A DNA stretch of 64,000 bases from Deltaproteobacteria bacterium. GTDB taxonomy: Bacteria; Myxococcota_A; Polyangia; Nannocystales; Nannocystaceae. Below, piece by piece: positions 43,650-51,754 of this stretch. Positions within the stretch are counted from its first letter, which is position 1, and each line of letters begins with the position of its first letter. A program made the translations under genes and the position numbers. Under the pieces are notes generated by a model. That model was not told the DNA's origin. It was given only the letters and a program-made list of their open reading frames with translations, and made no database searches. The DNA lies in assembly GCA_016709225.1 (NCBI GenBank), contig JADJEE010000002.1, positions 992,001-1,056,000 on the forward strand, given 5' to 3'.

Positions 43650-45599
43650 TCACTCGCCGTCCAACGCCTGCAGTGCTGCGGCAACCCAGCGCTCGTGCTC
43701 GACGCCCTCGTCGCGCACCCGCAGACCCATGGCCACCGCGCGCTCGATCAGCGACGCGCCGTCGAGCAGTCGACCGAACGCCGCCGCGCGGGCGTCCTCG
43801 AGCACGCGCAGGCGAGCCAGTCGCAGGCGGATCGCCGCACGTTCGTGCTCGGGCTCGGCACGCGCCTCGCTGCGTGCGATGGCGCGGACGAGCGCGCCCT
43901 CGTCGAGGGTGGCGAGCTCGCGATCGATCTCGTGCACGCGCCCGGCCTCCCGCTCGATGAGCGCGACCAAGCGCTCGATCGGCGCGGTCACCAGATCGAT
44001 CTCGGCGCGCTCACGATGGTGCGTGAGCCGATGGTCGACGAGGTTCTGCAGCGCCAGCGCGAGCTGGGCGATCCGCGGGCGCACGTCGGCGGCGGTGTCG
44101 GCCGTGAGCAGCGCGGCCAGGCGCGCGACCCACGGGTCCGAGGCCGGCAGCGCGGCCGGTGCGGCCCGCAACCGCAGCAACGGGTCGGGGCTCGGTCGGC
44201 GGCGTCGACGACGGCGCGCGAACGCGAAGGCGACCGAGAACGACAACAGCAGCACGAAGATCGCGAGGATGCCGTTGCCCGCGAGCAGGGCCGCACCCGC
44301 GGTGAGGGCCCCGGCGCCACCGATGATGGCCGCGACCACCGGCGCGCGGGTGCTCGGCCGATCGGGACGGATGCGCGTGGCGATGCCGCGCGCCTCGAAG
44401 TAGCGCTGCAGCTGCGTCGCGGTCGCGGGCGTGAGCCGGCCGAACAGCTTGGCTGGCAGGCGGATGCGGGCCTGACGTTCGCGCTTGGAGTACATGCGCT
44501 CGTCCCCGATCAGGAAGTCGAGCGGCGGTAGCTCGCCGTCCGCGATGGTCGCGAGAGCATCGCGCAGCCGCTGCGCGAACTGTGCCTCCTCGCTGGCCTT
44601 GGGCAACACCAGCATCTGGACGTCGAGGCTGTCGGGCGCGGCGTGGCCGAACTGCACGGCCTGGCGTCCGCACGACAGGCACAGCCGCTGGCCCGCACGC
44701 ACGTCGGCGCCGCAGGCCTGACAGCGCACGTGCGCGAGCGCGACCACGGCCCCGCCTTCGAACAGCTGCAGCCAGTCCTCGACGCTCGCGGGTCGGCGAT
44801 CCGGGTCCTCGCAGAGCGCCGCCGCGATCGCGCCGTCGATGACGGCACCGAGCTCGGGCCGCAGCTGGCTCGCCGCGGGTGCCGGTGTCGCGGGGCGCGT
44901 GACGGCGCCGACGTCCCCCCACGGCGCAACCCCGGTCAACGCGACGTGGGCGAGCACGCCGAGGCTGAAGAGATCGGCGCGGCGATCGACGGTGGTGCGT
45001 CGCAGGCACTCGGGCGCGGTGTACGGCGAGTCCTCGACCAGCAGGCTGGCGGCGGTGCGACTCGACAGCGTGTCGGTGCGCGAGAGGCCGATGTCGACCA
45101 GCACCGCGGCCGTCACCGCGTCGCCGTCGGTCTGAATCACCACGTGACGGGGCTGGAGATCGCGGATGACGAAGCCGCGGGCGTGGACCTGCGCGACCGC
45201 GGACGCGACGGCGCGCACGAGCGCGAGCGCCCGCTCGATCGACGCCGGCGTGTGTTCGAGCAACCATGCGTCGAGCGTGACCCCGGGCGGCTGCCGACGC
45301 AGGCGCCACGGCGGAGCGGCCTCGGGGTCGCGGGGATCGGGCGCGGGCCCGGTGGCGAACGGAGCCTCGTGGGCGGGCACGTCGAGCGCGACCATGCGCT
45401 CGACGTCGTCCACGAAGCGTGCGCGCACGGTGGCATCGCGCGCGAGCTCGGGGGCCAGCTGCGCGAAGCTGGCCTCGACACCGTCGTAGGACACGCTCCA
45501 ACGCAGCTCGCTGCCGACCCTGCGCGCGCCCGTGAGCGGCTCGAGACCGGAGGGTGCGCCGATCGGGCGCGGCGCCGCGGCGGCGATGGTGGCACTCAC
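43650..45599 (-). CDS. Divergent protein kinase (possible pseudokinase) with zinc ribbon and membrane segment
   Basis: A 649-aa protein whose GTG start overlaps the stop of the upstream kinase gene. The kinase-like domain (about 20-270) keeps FVIRDLQPRHVVIQ (catalytic Asp, but the metal-binding Asn is His), VDIGLS in place of DFG, and SPYTAPEC. A P-loop and the ATP-binding Lys are not recognisable. A zinc ribbon follows (CQACGADVRAGQRLCLSCG), then a conserved domain, one or two hydrophobic helices near residue 410, an Arg-rich stop-transfer and a helical C-terminal region. It may be a catalytically weak or dead partner of the neighbouring kinase. Confidence 0.75.
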   Translation of the reverse strand: MSATIAAAAPRPIGAPSGLEPLTGARRVGSELRWSVSYDGVEASFAQLAPELARDATVRARFVDDVERMVALDVPAHEAPFATGPAPDPRDPEAAPPWRLRRQPPGVTLDAWLLEHTPASIERALALVRAVASAVAQVHARGFVIRDLQPRHVVIQTDGDAVTAAVLVDIGLSRTDTLSSRTAASLLVEDSPYTAPECLRRTTVDRRADLFSLGVLAHVALTGVAPWGDVGAVTRPATPAPAASQLRPELGAVIDGAIAAALCEDPDRRPASVEDWLQLFEGGAVVALAHVRCQACGADVRAGQRLCLSCGRQAVQFGHAAPDSLDVQMLVLPKASEEAQFAQRLRDALATIADGELPPLDFLIGDERMYSKRERQARIRLPAKLFGRLTPATATQLQRYFEARGIATRIRPDRPSTRAPVVAAIIGGAGALTAGAALLAGNGILAIFVLLLSFSVAFAFARRRRRRRPSPDPLLRLRAAPAALPASDPWVARLAALLTADTAADVRPRIAQLALALQNLVDHRLTHHRERAEIDLVTAPIERLVALIEREAGRVHEIDRELATLDEGALVRAIARSEARAEPEHERAAIRLRLARLRVLEDARAAAFGRLLDGASLIERAVAMGLRVRDEGVEHERWVAAALQALDGE

Positions 45600-47434
45600 G
45601 ACTGCACCTCCTCGAGCGCCTCGACGTGGCCCCGCAGGGCCGCGAGGGCGTCGTCGCCGTCGCGATCGTGCTGCGCGTGCACCCGGGCGAGGCGCAGCTC
45701 GATGGCCTCGAGCTCGGCGAGCACGCGCTGCAGACGGCCGGCCCACAGGTCGCGCTCGCGCAGCAGCTCGCGATCGGCCTGCGTGCCACCGCCCAGACCG
45801 GTGCCGAGCGAGCGGTCGAGGCGATCGAGGGTGCCCGCGGCCGCGGTGGCGGCATCGACCGCGCGCGCGAGCTCGTCGACGAGCTCGTCGCCCCGCAGCT
45901 GCGGGCGCAGGGCCAGGGAGATGGCACGCTCGGCCACCGCCCGCACGGTGTCGCGATGGCGGCCGGCGGTCACGGCCGGCAGCGCCGCGACCAGCCGCTG
46001 CAGCGCGGCGTCGAGCGCCGCCGGCACTGGCGTGTCGCCCTTCGCGACGCGGGTGACGGTGCGACCGGCCGCGAAGGTCACACCGAAGACCATGCCGAGG
46101 CCGGCGATCGCGAGGCCGCCGAGCCCCGGCAGCGAGTGGATCACGCCGGCGCTCGAGGTCGCGACGATGAGCGCGACGCGACCGTTGAGCATCATCGCCT
46201 TGCGGCGCATCGCCGGCAGCGACAGCGCGGCAGCCTCGGTCGCGAGCGCCTGCAGGCCCAGCGATCCGAGCGCGGTCGCGACGGCGGCCGCCTGCGCCTC
46301 GCTGAGGCCATCGACGAGTACGAACGGCAGGCGGGGGATTCGCTTCTCCAGCGCGCGACGGGCCTGCAGCCGCAGCCCCGGCTCGTCGCGCAGGAACGCG
46401 TGCAGCCGCAGGCGCAGCGTGTTGTCGAGCTTGTCGCCGACCTCGCCCGGCCCGGTGACGATCACGCGCGAGCGACCCGGCTCGTGGCGCAGCAGCGCGC
46501 GCCCGCAGTGCAGGCACGCGGCCACCCCCGGCACCAGCGGACGCAGACACGCGGCGCAGCGCGGACGATCGCCGTCGTCGCGCAGCGCCAGCGAGATCGA
46601 CTCCCCGGCCAGCAAGCGATCGAGCGCCTCCAGCACGGCCCCCGCCGCCTGCGGGCGAGCGCTGGGCGCCTTGGCGAGCAACGAGGCGACCAGACCGCGC
46701 AGGCCGGCGGTGATTTCGGCGGGCAGCGCCGGGGCATCGTCGTCGCGATGGGCTCGCAGCACCGCGTGTGGGGTGGCGCCGGTGAACGGCGGCGCGCCGG
46801 TGAGCAACTCGAAGGCGATGCAGCCGAGCGCGTAGAGATCGCTGCGACCATCGACCGCGAGCGGGTCGAGGCACTCGGGGGCCATGTAGTCGGGCGTGCC
46901 CAGCACGCTCAGCGCGTCGCGATCGCCGTCACCGAGCGAGGCGCCGCGGGCCATGCCGAAGTCACCGATCTTGGGCACGCCCGCGCTGGTGACGAAGACG
47001 TTGGCGGGCTTGAGATCGCGGTGGATGACGCCGTGTTCGTGGGCATGGGCCAGGCCCGCCGCGATGCCGCGCAGCAGCGCCATGACCTCGTGCTCGGGCA
47101 GGCGATCGCGACGCGCGACGAGCTGCGCGAGTGTCGGGCCGTCGACGAACTCCATCAGCAAGACCGACTCGCCCTCGATGGTCTCGATGCCGAGCACCTC
47201 GACGATGTGCGGGTGGCGCAGACTCGCCGCAACCCGTGCCTCCTGGACGAACCGCGCCTGCGCGGCCGCGTCGCCGCGGTGCGACGCGTGGAGGATCTTG
47301 CCCGCCAGCGCGCGCTCGGCCCCCTCGATGCGGACCACCCGACCGACCGCGCCACTGCCCAGGACCTCGCCGATGCGCACGTTGGCGGCGAGTCTGCCAC
47401 GTGGGTGTTGCAAGTGCGCGAGGGCGGAGCTCAT
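45596..47434 (-). CDS. Serine/threonine protein kinase with zinc ribbon and membrane segment
   Basis: A 612-aa Hanks-type kinase. It has the glycine loop IGEVLGSGAVGRV, Lys in ALAGKIL, Glu in FVQEARVA, catalytic loop VIHRDLKPANVF, DFG in IGDFGMA, and GTPDYMAPE: all key residues are present. A C-terminal zinc ribbon follows (CAACLRPLVPGVAACLHCG), then a paralogous domain shared with the next gene, a hydrophobic segment near residue 450 and helices. I chose ATG 47434; the frame is open upstream. It is the first gene of a two-gene operon, divergent from the lipoprotein gene at 47565. Confidence 0.9.
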   Translation of the reverse strand: MSSALAHLQHPRGRLAANVRIGEVLGSGAVGRVVRIEGAERALAGKILHASHRGDAAAQARFVQEARVAASLRHPHIVEVLGIETIEGESVLLMEFVDGPTLAQLVARRDRLPEHEVMALLRGIAAGLAHAHEHGVIHRDLKPANVFVTSAGVPKIGDFGMARGASLGDGDRDALSVLGTPDYMAPECLDPLAVDGRSDLYALGCIAFELLTGAPPFTGATPHAVLRAHRDDDAPALPAEITAGLRGLVASLLAKAPSARPQAAGAVLEALDRLLAGESISLALRDDGDRPRCAACLRPLVPGVAACLHCGRALLRHEPGRSRVIVTGPGEVGDKLDNTLRLRLHAFLRDEPGLRLQARRALEKRIPRLPFVLVDGLSEAQAAAVATALGSLGLQALATEAAALSLPAMRRKAMMLNGRVALIVATSSAGVIHSLPGLGGLAIAGLGMVFGVTFAAGRTVTRVAKGDTPVPAALDAALQRLVAALPAVTAGRHRDTVRAVAERAISLALRPQLRGDELVDELARAVDAATAAAGTLDRLDRSLGTGLGGGTQADRELLRERDLWAGRLQRVLAELEAIELRLARVHAQHDRDGDDALAALRGHVEALEEVQS

Positions 47435-47564
47435 GTCGACCGGCGCGAGGTGCCCATCTTGGAGCTCCGACCCCGCCGACGATGGTTTTGTTGCGGGCGA
47501 CCGCGCCGGCGGCCCGCGGGGACTGCGGGCACAACGGTGAGACAGGGGTGTATCGTGGCCTGCG

Positions 47565-48326
47565 ATGATGGGCGCGGCGGCATCCACGACGCACCCGCGG
47601 CGACGGGCGGCTGGTCTGCTCACGTGCTGCGTGGCCGTGCTCGCTTGTGGCGCGCCCTCCGACGACGCGGACACCGGAGCGCCGGCGCCGTTCGAGGTCG
47701 AAGCCACCTGCGCCAGGCCCGACGGCGTGACGACCTCGCCGCATTCGATCGGCGAGGTGGTCGCGCTGGTGAACGCATTGCCGATGCCCGTGACGCTGAC
47801 GTGCGTGCTCGAGGTGCTCGATCGACCGCTGTCGCTGGTGGCCGCGGTGTCGCCGTTCTCGGCCCAGCCCAGCGAGGATCCCGACAGCCCCCGCCTGTTC
47901 ATCATGGGCGACGCGCTGATCATGACGGTGGTGCCGATCGGCGACGGCTCGCACGGCCTCGAGCTGGCCGAGTTCACCGCGCCCGGCCGCTCGCTCAAGG
48001 GTGAGATCGGGTTCCCCGTCGAGGCCCCCATCGACGACGCGGAGCCCTACCGCCACGTCTTGATCGGCGGCGTGAACGGCTGCGGGCTGTGCCACCTCGA
48101 CGAGCAACTCGAGCTCCAGCTCGGTGACGTGCCCGCGTACTCTTCGATCGCGCTCGCCCCCGAGCCCGAGCGCATCGTGAGCCCCGCGTTCGTCGAAGCC
48201 TACGCGCGCGACTGCGACGCCGAGACCGAGCCCGAGCGCTGCGGCCTGCTGGCCGCCGTCTTCGGCCACGGCACCGTCGTGCCGGGGCACTTCGACGTCG
48301 AGACGCCGGTGTGCCTGACACCGTGA
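47565..48326 (+). CDS. Lipoprotein with a CxxCH motif
   Basis: A 253-aa protein with lipobox CVAVLAC. The central motif NGCGLCHLDE contains CxxCH, the covalent haem c attachment signature, but no obvious downstream Met ligand segment was assigned. It could therefore be a single-haem protein or a coincidental Cys pair. Six further Cys are present. It is transcribed divergently from the kinase operon. Confidence 0.65.
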   Translation: MMGAAASTTHPRRRAAGLLTCCVAVLACGAPSDDADTGAPAPFEVEATCARPDGVTTSPHSIGEVVALVNALPMPVTLTCVLEVLDRPLSLVAAVSPFSAQPSEDPDSPRLFIMGDALIMTVVPIGDGSHGLELAEFTAPGRSLKGEIGFPVEAPIDDAEPYRHVLIGGVNGCGLCHLDEQLELQLGDVPAYSSIALAPEPERIVSPAFVEAYARDCDAETEPERCGLLAAVFGHGTVVPGHFDVETPVCLTP

Positions 48327-48351
48327 GCCGACGGCGCCCGCGCTCGCGCGC

Positions 48352-48867
48352 TCACACGCTCACGCGCAGCGACGGCTGCGCGAAGTCGACGCGCTTGCGC
48401 AGCTGTCGATGTCCGCGACGCAGCGTGAAGGTGAAGCCGTCGTCTCCGAGCCCGGCGATCGCAGTCTCGAGATCGGCGCCATCGCGCAGCGGATGACCGT
48501 CGAGCGTCTGCAGCACGTCGCCGTCGCGGAGATCGAGCCGCGTGAGCAGGCCGTTGGCGCCCTGCAGCCGCAGGCCATCGGCGACCGGCGCGAGCGTGGT
48601 GCCGCGGGCGAACGGCATCGGCTCGTGCAGCAGCGCCACGCGATCGATGGTGCAGCGGTTGCGACTGCGACAGTGCACCGCCGTCGGGCCCTGCGCCGGC
48701 GTCGTCGCGGTGACGTGGGGCGAGCCCACGTAGACCGGGCCGATCGTGACCGACGTCGGCACCTCGGGCGCGAGCAGGGCGTGCACGAGCACGCCAGCGT
48801 GCATGCCGATCGCGACGCAGGCGGCGGCGATGAAATTGTGGAGCGGTCGTCGGGCTGGCTGCTGCAT
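48352..48867 (-). CDS. GspC-like protein with PDZ domain
   Basis: A 171-aa protein with an N-terminal transmembrane helix (FIAAACVAIGMHAGVLVHALL). A linker with a CRSRNRC pair follows, then a C-terminal PDZ-type domain (DGLRLQGANGLLTRLDLRDGDVLQTLDGHPLRDGADLETAIAGLG). This is the layout of type II secretion GspC, which links the inner-membrane platform to the secretin. No other gsp gene is in the window, so a stand-alone role is possible. Confidence 0.65.
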   Translation of the reverse strand: MQQPARRPLHNFIAAACVAIGMHAGVLVHALLAPEVPTSVTIGPVYVGSPHVTATTPAQGPTAVHCRSRNRCTIDRVALLHEPMPFARGTTLAPVADGLRLQGANGLLTRLDLRDGDVLQTLDGHPLRDGADLETAIAGLGDDGFTFTLRRGHRQLRKRVDFAQPSLRVSV

Positions 48868-49148
48868 CGCATGCCCGACAGAGCAACGTGCGTGCCAAGG
48901 GGGCCTGGGGTGACGCGTCGCGAGGGCTTGGCGATCGCCACGGCCGCGGACCCGCGCCATCGCGGCGCGCGGTCGACCCGGGCCACGACATCGCGTCGCG
49001 GCGGCCCGCGGGGCCGGCATCGGCGAGCGCGGCGCCGCCGTGGCCTCAGCCGCGCAAAATCCCGCATAACCCCCGTTCACACGCGCCTTATCCCAGGCTT
49101 GTTGGATTTGGTTGTCTCCCGCGCGCAGACCTGCCTACAGTCCGATCC

Positions 49149-50117
49149 ATGCGGACGCTCTCCATCGCCCAGACCGGTTCCCTCTTCGCTTCGACCACCC
49201 TCGTACTCGCCCTCGCGGCCTGCGGTGCGCCGAAGAACGACGAGACCTCTGCGACGTCGCCCTCGACGACGCAGAGCAACACGACCGACGACACCGATAC
49301 CGATACCGATCCGTCGGCGAGCGACACCGGCACCTCCAACGATCCCTCGATGGGCTCGATGACCACCGCGTCCGACGACACGACGACCACCGACGCGACC
49401 GCAAGCGCAACGGCCGGCGTGTTCATCATCGATCCCGACGGTGGCGGTGTGAGCAACGAGTGCGATGTCTGGGCGCAGGACTGTCCGAAGGGCGAGAAGT
49501 GCATGCCGTGGGACAACGCCGGCGGCAACTCGTGGAACGCCACGCGATGCAGCCCGCTCGACGCGGCGCCGGACGCCGTCGGTGACACCTGCACGGTCGA
49601 GGGCAGTGGCGTCAGCGGCATCGACAGCTGCGACATCGGCTCGATGTGCTGGGCCGTCGACGGCGAGACCAACATGGGCACCTGCGTCGGCTTCTGCATG
49701 GGCACCGAGGCCGCGCCCGTCTGCCCCGACCCGGCCACCGGCTGCTCCATCACCAACAACGGCGTGCTGATCCTCTGCCTGCCCTACTGCGATCCTCTTC
49801 TGCAGGACTGCGGCACCGAGGAAGCTTGCTACCCCGAGCCCAACGGCTTCTTCTGCTCGCCCGACGCGGGCGGCGAGACCGGTGGCTTCGGCGACCCCTG
49901 CGAGTTCCTGAACGTCTGCGACCCGGGCCTCTTCTGCGCCGACGCGGCGACCGTGCCGAACTGCATGGGCTCGACCGGCTGCTGCAGCGAGTACTGCGAC
50001 ACCAGCGATCCGGCCGCGACCTGCATGGGCCAGGGCCAGGAGTGCACGCCGTTCTACGACGCCGGCCAGGCCCCTCCCGGCTACGAGAACGTCGGCATCT
50101 GCATCATCCCGCAGTGA
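49149..50117 (+). CDS. Cys-rich lipoprotein
   Basis: A 322-aa protein with lipobox LVLALAAC, a Thr/Ser/Asp-rich linker to about residue 100, and a Cys-rich module (about 24 Cys). The spacing CDVWAQDCPKGEKCMPW...GDTCTVEGSGVSGIDSCDIGSMCW...CVGFCMG recurs in many secreted myxobacterial proteins. No enzyme motif. Likely a disulfide-stabilised surface protein. A terminator pair lies just downstream. Confidence 0.75.
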   Translation: MRTLSIAQTGSLFASTTLVLALAACGAPKNDETSATSPSTTQSNTTDDTDTDTDPSASDTGTSNDPSMGSMTTASDDTTTTDATASATAGVFIIDPDGGGVSNECDVWAQDCPKGEKCMPWDNAGGNSWNATRCSPLDAAPDAVGDTCTVEGSGVSGIDSCDIGSMCWAVDGETNMGTCVGFCMGTEAAPVCPDPATGCSITNNGVLILCLPYCDPLLQDCGTEEACYPEPNGFFCSPDAGGETGGFGDPCEFLNVCDPGLFCADAATVPNCMGSTGCCSEYCDTSDPAATCMGQGQECTPFYDAGQAPPGYENVGICIIPQ

Positions 50118-50128
50118 TGCGCCAGCGC

Positions 50129-50202
50129 TGACGCGGCACCACCAAAGGGGGTGCCGCGGCGGCCGCACTGGTCGAAGAGGGCCCCAACGCGGGCCCTTCT
50201 TC
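50129..50202. terminator. Two hairpins, the second a likely intrinsic terminator
   Basis: GCGGCACC pairs with GGTGCCGC across an 8-9 nt loop just after the Cys-rich lipoprotein gene. At 50174-50202 GAAGAGGGCCC pairs with GGGCCCTTCTTC (one bulged T), followed by a T-containing tail TCAATT. This ends transcription of the lipoprotein gene before the next start at 50244. Confidence 0.7.
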
Positions 50203-50243
50203 AATTGCGGTCACTGCACGGCAAAGCGGCTACCTTGGCGGCG

Positions 50244-50657
50244 ATGACCGACGCGAGCTCCGACGGTATCCCTGCGGTGTTGCTGGCTGCGCTGCCCCGC
50301 GAGGCCCGCAGCACATTCACGCGAGCGTTCCCCGCCGAGCCCGCGACCGCGGCATGGTTGCGCAACCGGCTATCGGTGCAGGGCGCCGACGTCGAAGATG
50401 CGGCGCGCGAACGCGACGTCGTCGACAGTTCGCTCGCCGACAGCATCGCGCTGCGGCTCGACAAGGCGCTGGCGGGCTACGGCGCGATGACACGGGTGCA
50501 GCAGTCGGTGCTGCACGCGGCCATCGAGTACTTCGTGCTCGAGCACGACGGTGAGGCCGACCTCGACTCGAGCCACGGCTTCGAGGACGACGCCGCGGTC
50601 GCGAACGCATGCCTGCGCTGGCTCGGGCTCGACGCGTTGCTGGTGCCCCGGCGTTGA
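50244..50657 (+). CDS. Small protein, possibly YkvA/DUF1232-like
   Basis: A 137-aa protein. The C-terminal third, VLHAAIEYFVLEHDGEADLDSSHGFEDDAAVANACLRW, resembles the short conserved core of DUF1232 (a Tyr-rich helix, an Asp-rich loop, then G-x-x-DDA). The N-terminal part is helical. Function unknown; the match is by pattern only. Confidence 0.55.
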   Translation: MTDASSDGIPAVLLAALPREARSTFTRAFPAEPATAAWLRNRLSVQGADVEDAARERDVVDSSLADSIALRLDKALAGYGAMTRVQQSVLHAAIEYFVLEHDGEADLDSSHGFEDDAAVANACLRWLGLDALLVPRR

Positions 50658-50701
50658 GGTGGCGGCCGCGCGCCCGGGTCCGCGCCGCGGTCGCAGCGAC
50701 G

Positions 50702-51553
50702 TCACGGGCGCGTCGCGGTCCAGGCGACGTGGCGCTGGCAATCGGGCGCAAGCATCGACTGGAGATCGTCGACGATCCACTTCGCGGCCGCCGGCGCGTT
50801 CGGAAAGGCGAGCTCCATCGGCTTGGGCGCATCGTCCGGCGCGATCGTGGTGTCGCCGCTGCCGGGGAAATCGAGCCGCAGCAGCGCGGCCTCCGGGCAA
50901 TTGGGCGTCGGACAGGCGTCGAGCACATGGGGCATGACGGCGAAGCCGGGGAAGACCATGTCGCTCGGCGATTGCGTCAGACTGAGAACGTAGTGGGGCT
51001 CCATGGCGCCGTCGTCGAAGACCGCCAGCCCCTCCCACGCGCACACGCTGTCGACGGTCGTGCCCCACAGCACGACGTGCGCGCACTCGGGCAGCACCGG
51101 CAGCGCGACACCGGTGATGGTGATGGTGAAGGGACTCCCGACGCACAGGTCGCAGCCCCCGCAGTCGACGATGCTCAGTGAGCCGACTCCCCGCTCGAGC
51201 ACGCCGTACAGCTCGAGGACCTCGCACGACGCGTTGATGTCGACGCCGTCCTGCACCACGGCGATGCCGAGCTCCAGCGGCTCGGGAAGCGTGCACGCCG
51301 GACCCATGTCGGCCGCGTGACCCGAGCTGCCGTCTTCGCTCCCGGTGGTGCTCGACGAGACGCCGGTGGTGCCCGACGACGCGTCCGCGGACGTGACGGG
51401 CGTGGTGCTCGCCTCGCTCGCGGTCGCCGAGCCGCTGCCCTGCGAGGTCGTGGTGCCGTCGCCGGTGGCCGACTCGCCGCCGCCGAACAACGGGTTCGGG
51501 CGCGTGCATGCGCACGCGATCACCACCGCCATCGAGGCACCACGCACGCCCAT
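50702..51553 (-). CDS. Lipoprotein, unknown function
   Basis: A 283-aa protein with an N-terminal hydrophobic segment and lipobox-like VIACAC, a Ser/Thr/Gly-rich linker to about residue 80, and a beta-rich domain with Cys pairs (IVDCGGCDLCVG, DACPTPNCPE). No recognised family. It converges on the preceding small gene with 44 nt between stops. Its start lies about 40 bp from the MITE-like element. Confidence 0.6.
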   Translation of the reverse strand: MGVRGASMAVVIACACTRPNPLFGGGESATGDGTTTSQGSGSATASEASTTPVTSADASSGTTGVSSSTTGSEDGSSGHAADMGPACTLPEPLELGIAVVQDGVDINASCEVLELYGVLERGVGSLSIVDCGGCDLCVGSPFTITITGVALPVLPECAHVVLWGTTVDSVCAWEGLAVFDDGAMEPHYVLSLTQSPSDMVFPGFAVMPHVLDACPTPNCPEAALLRLDFPGSGDTTIAPDDAPKPMELAFPNAPAAAKWIVDDLQSMLAPDCQRHVAWTATRP

Positions 51554-51593
51554 CACACAACTAGCGTAGCCGCGGCGCACCGCCTTCGACTAG

Positions 51594-51754
51594 TACCTCG
51601 ACACAGGGATTGTGATGGGTCAGAAACGCCGTCATGGCCGCGACTCCGCAAGGCGCCGTGCCGCCGGAATACCGGGCGTATTTCAAGGTGCGGCAACGCA
51701 GCGAGGCGCGGTCAGGGCGGTGTCATGGCCCGTCACAATCGCTGTGTCGAGGTA
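51594..51754. mobile_element. MITE-like element with long terminal inverted repeats
   Basis: A 161-bp stretch starts TACCTCGACACAGGGATTG and ends with the near-complement (CAATCGCTGTGTCGAGGTA). About 30 bp pair with three mismatches, and weaker complementarity continues inward. It is flanked on both sides by CTAG (51590-51593 and 51755-51758), which suits a 4-bp target duplication of the IS5-like kind. It encodes no protein. The right CTAG contributes the TAG stop codon of the radical SAM gene. Confidence 0.7.
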
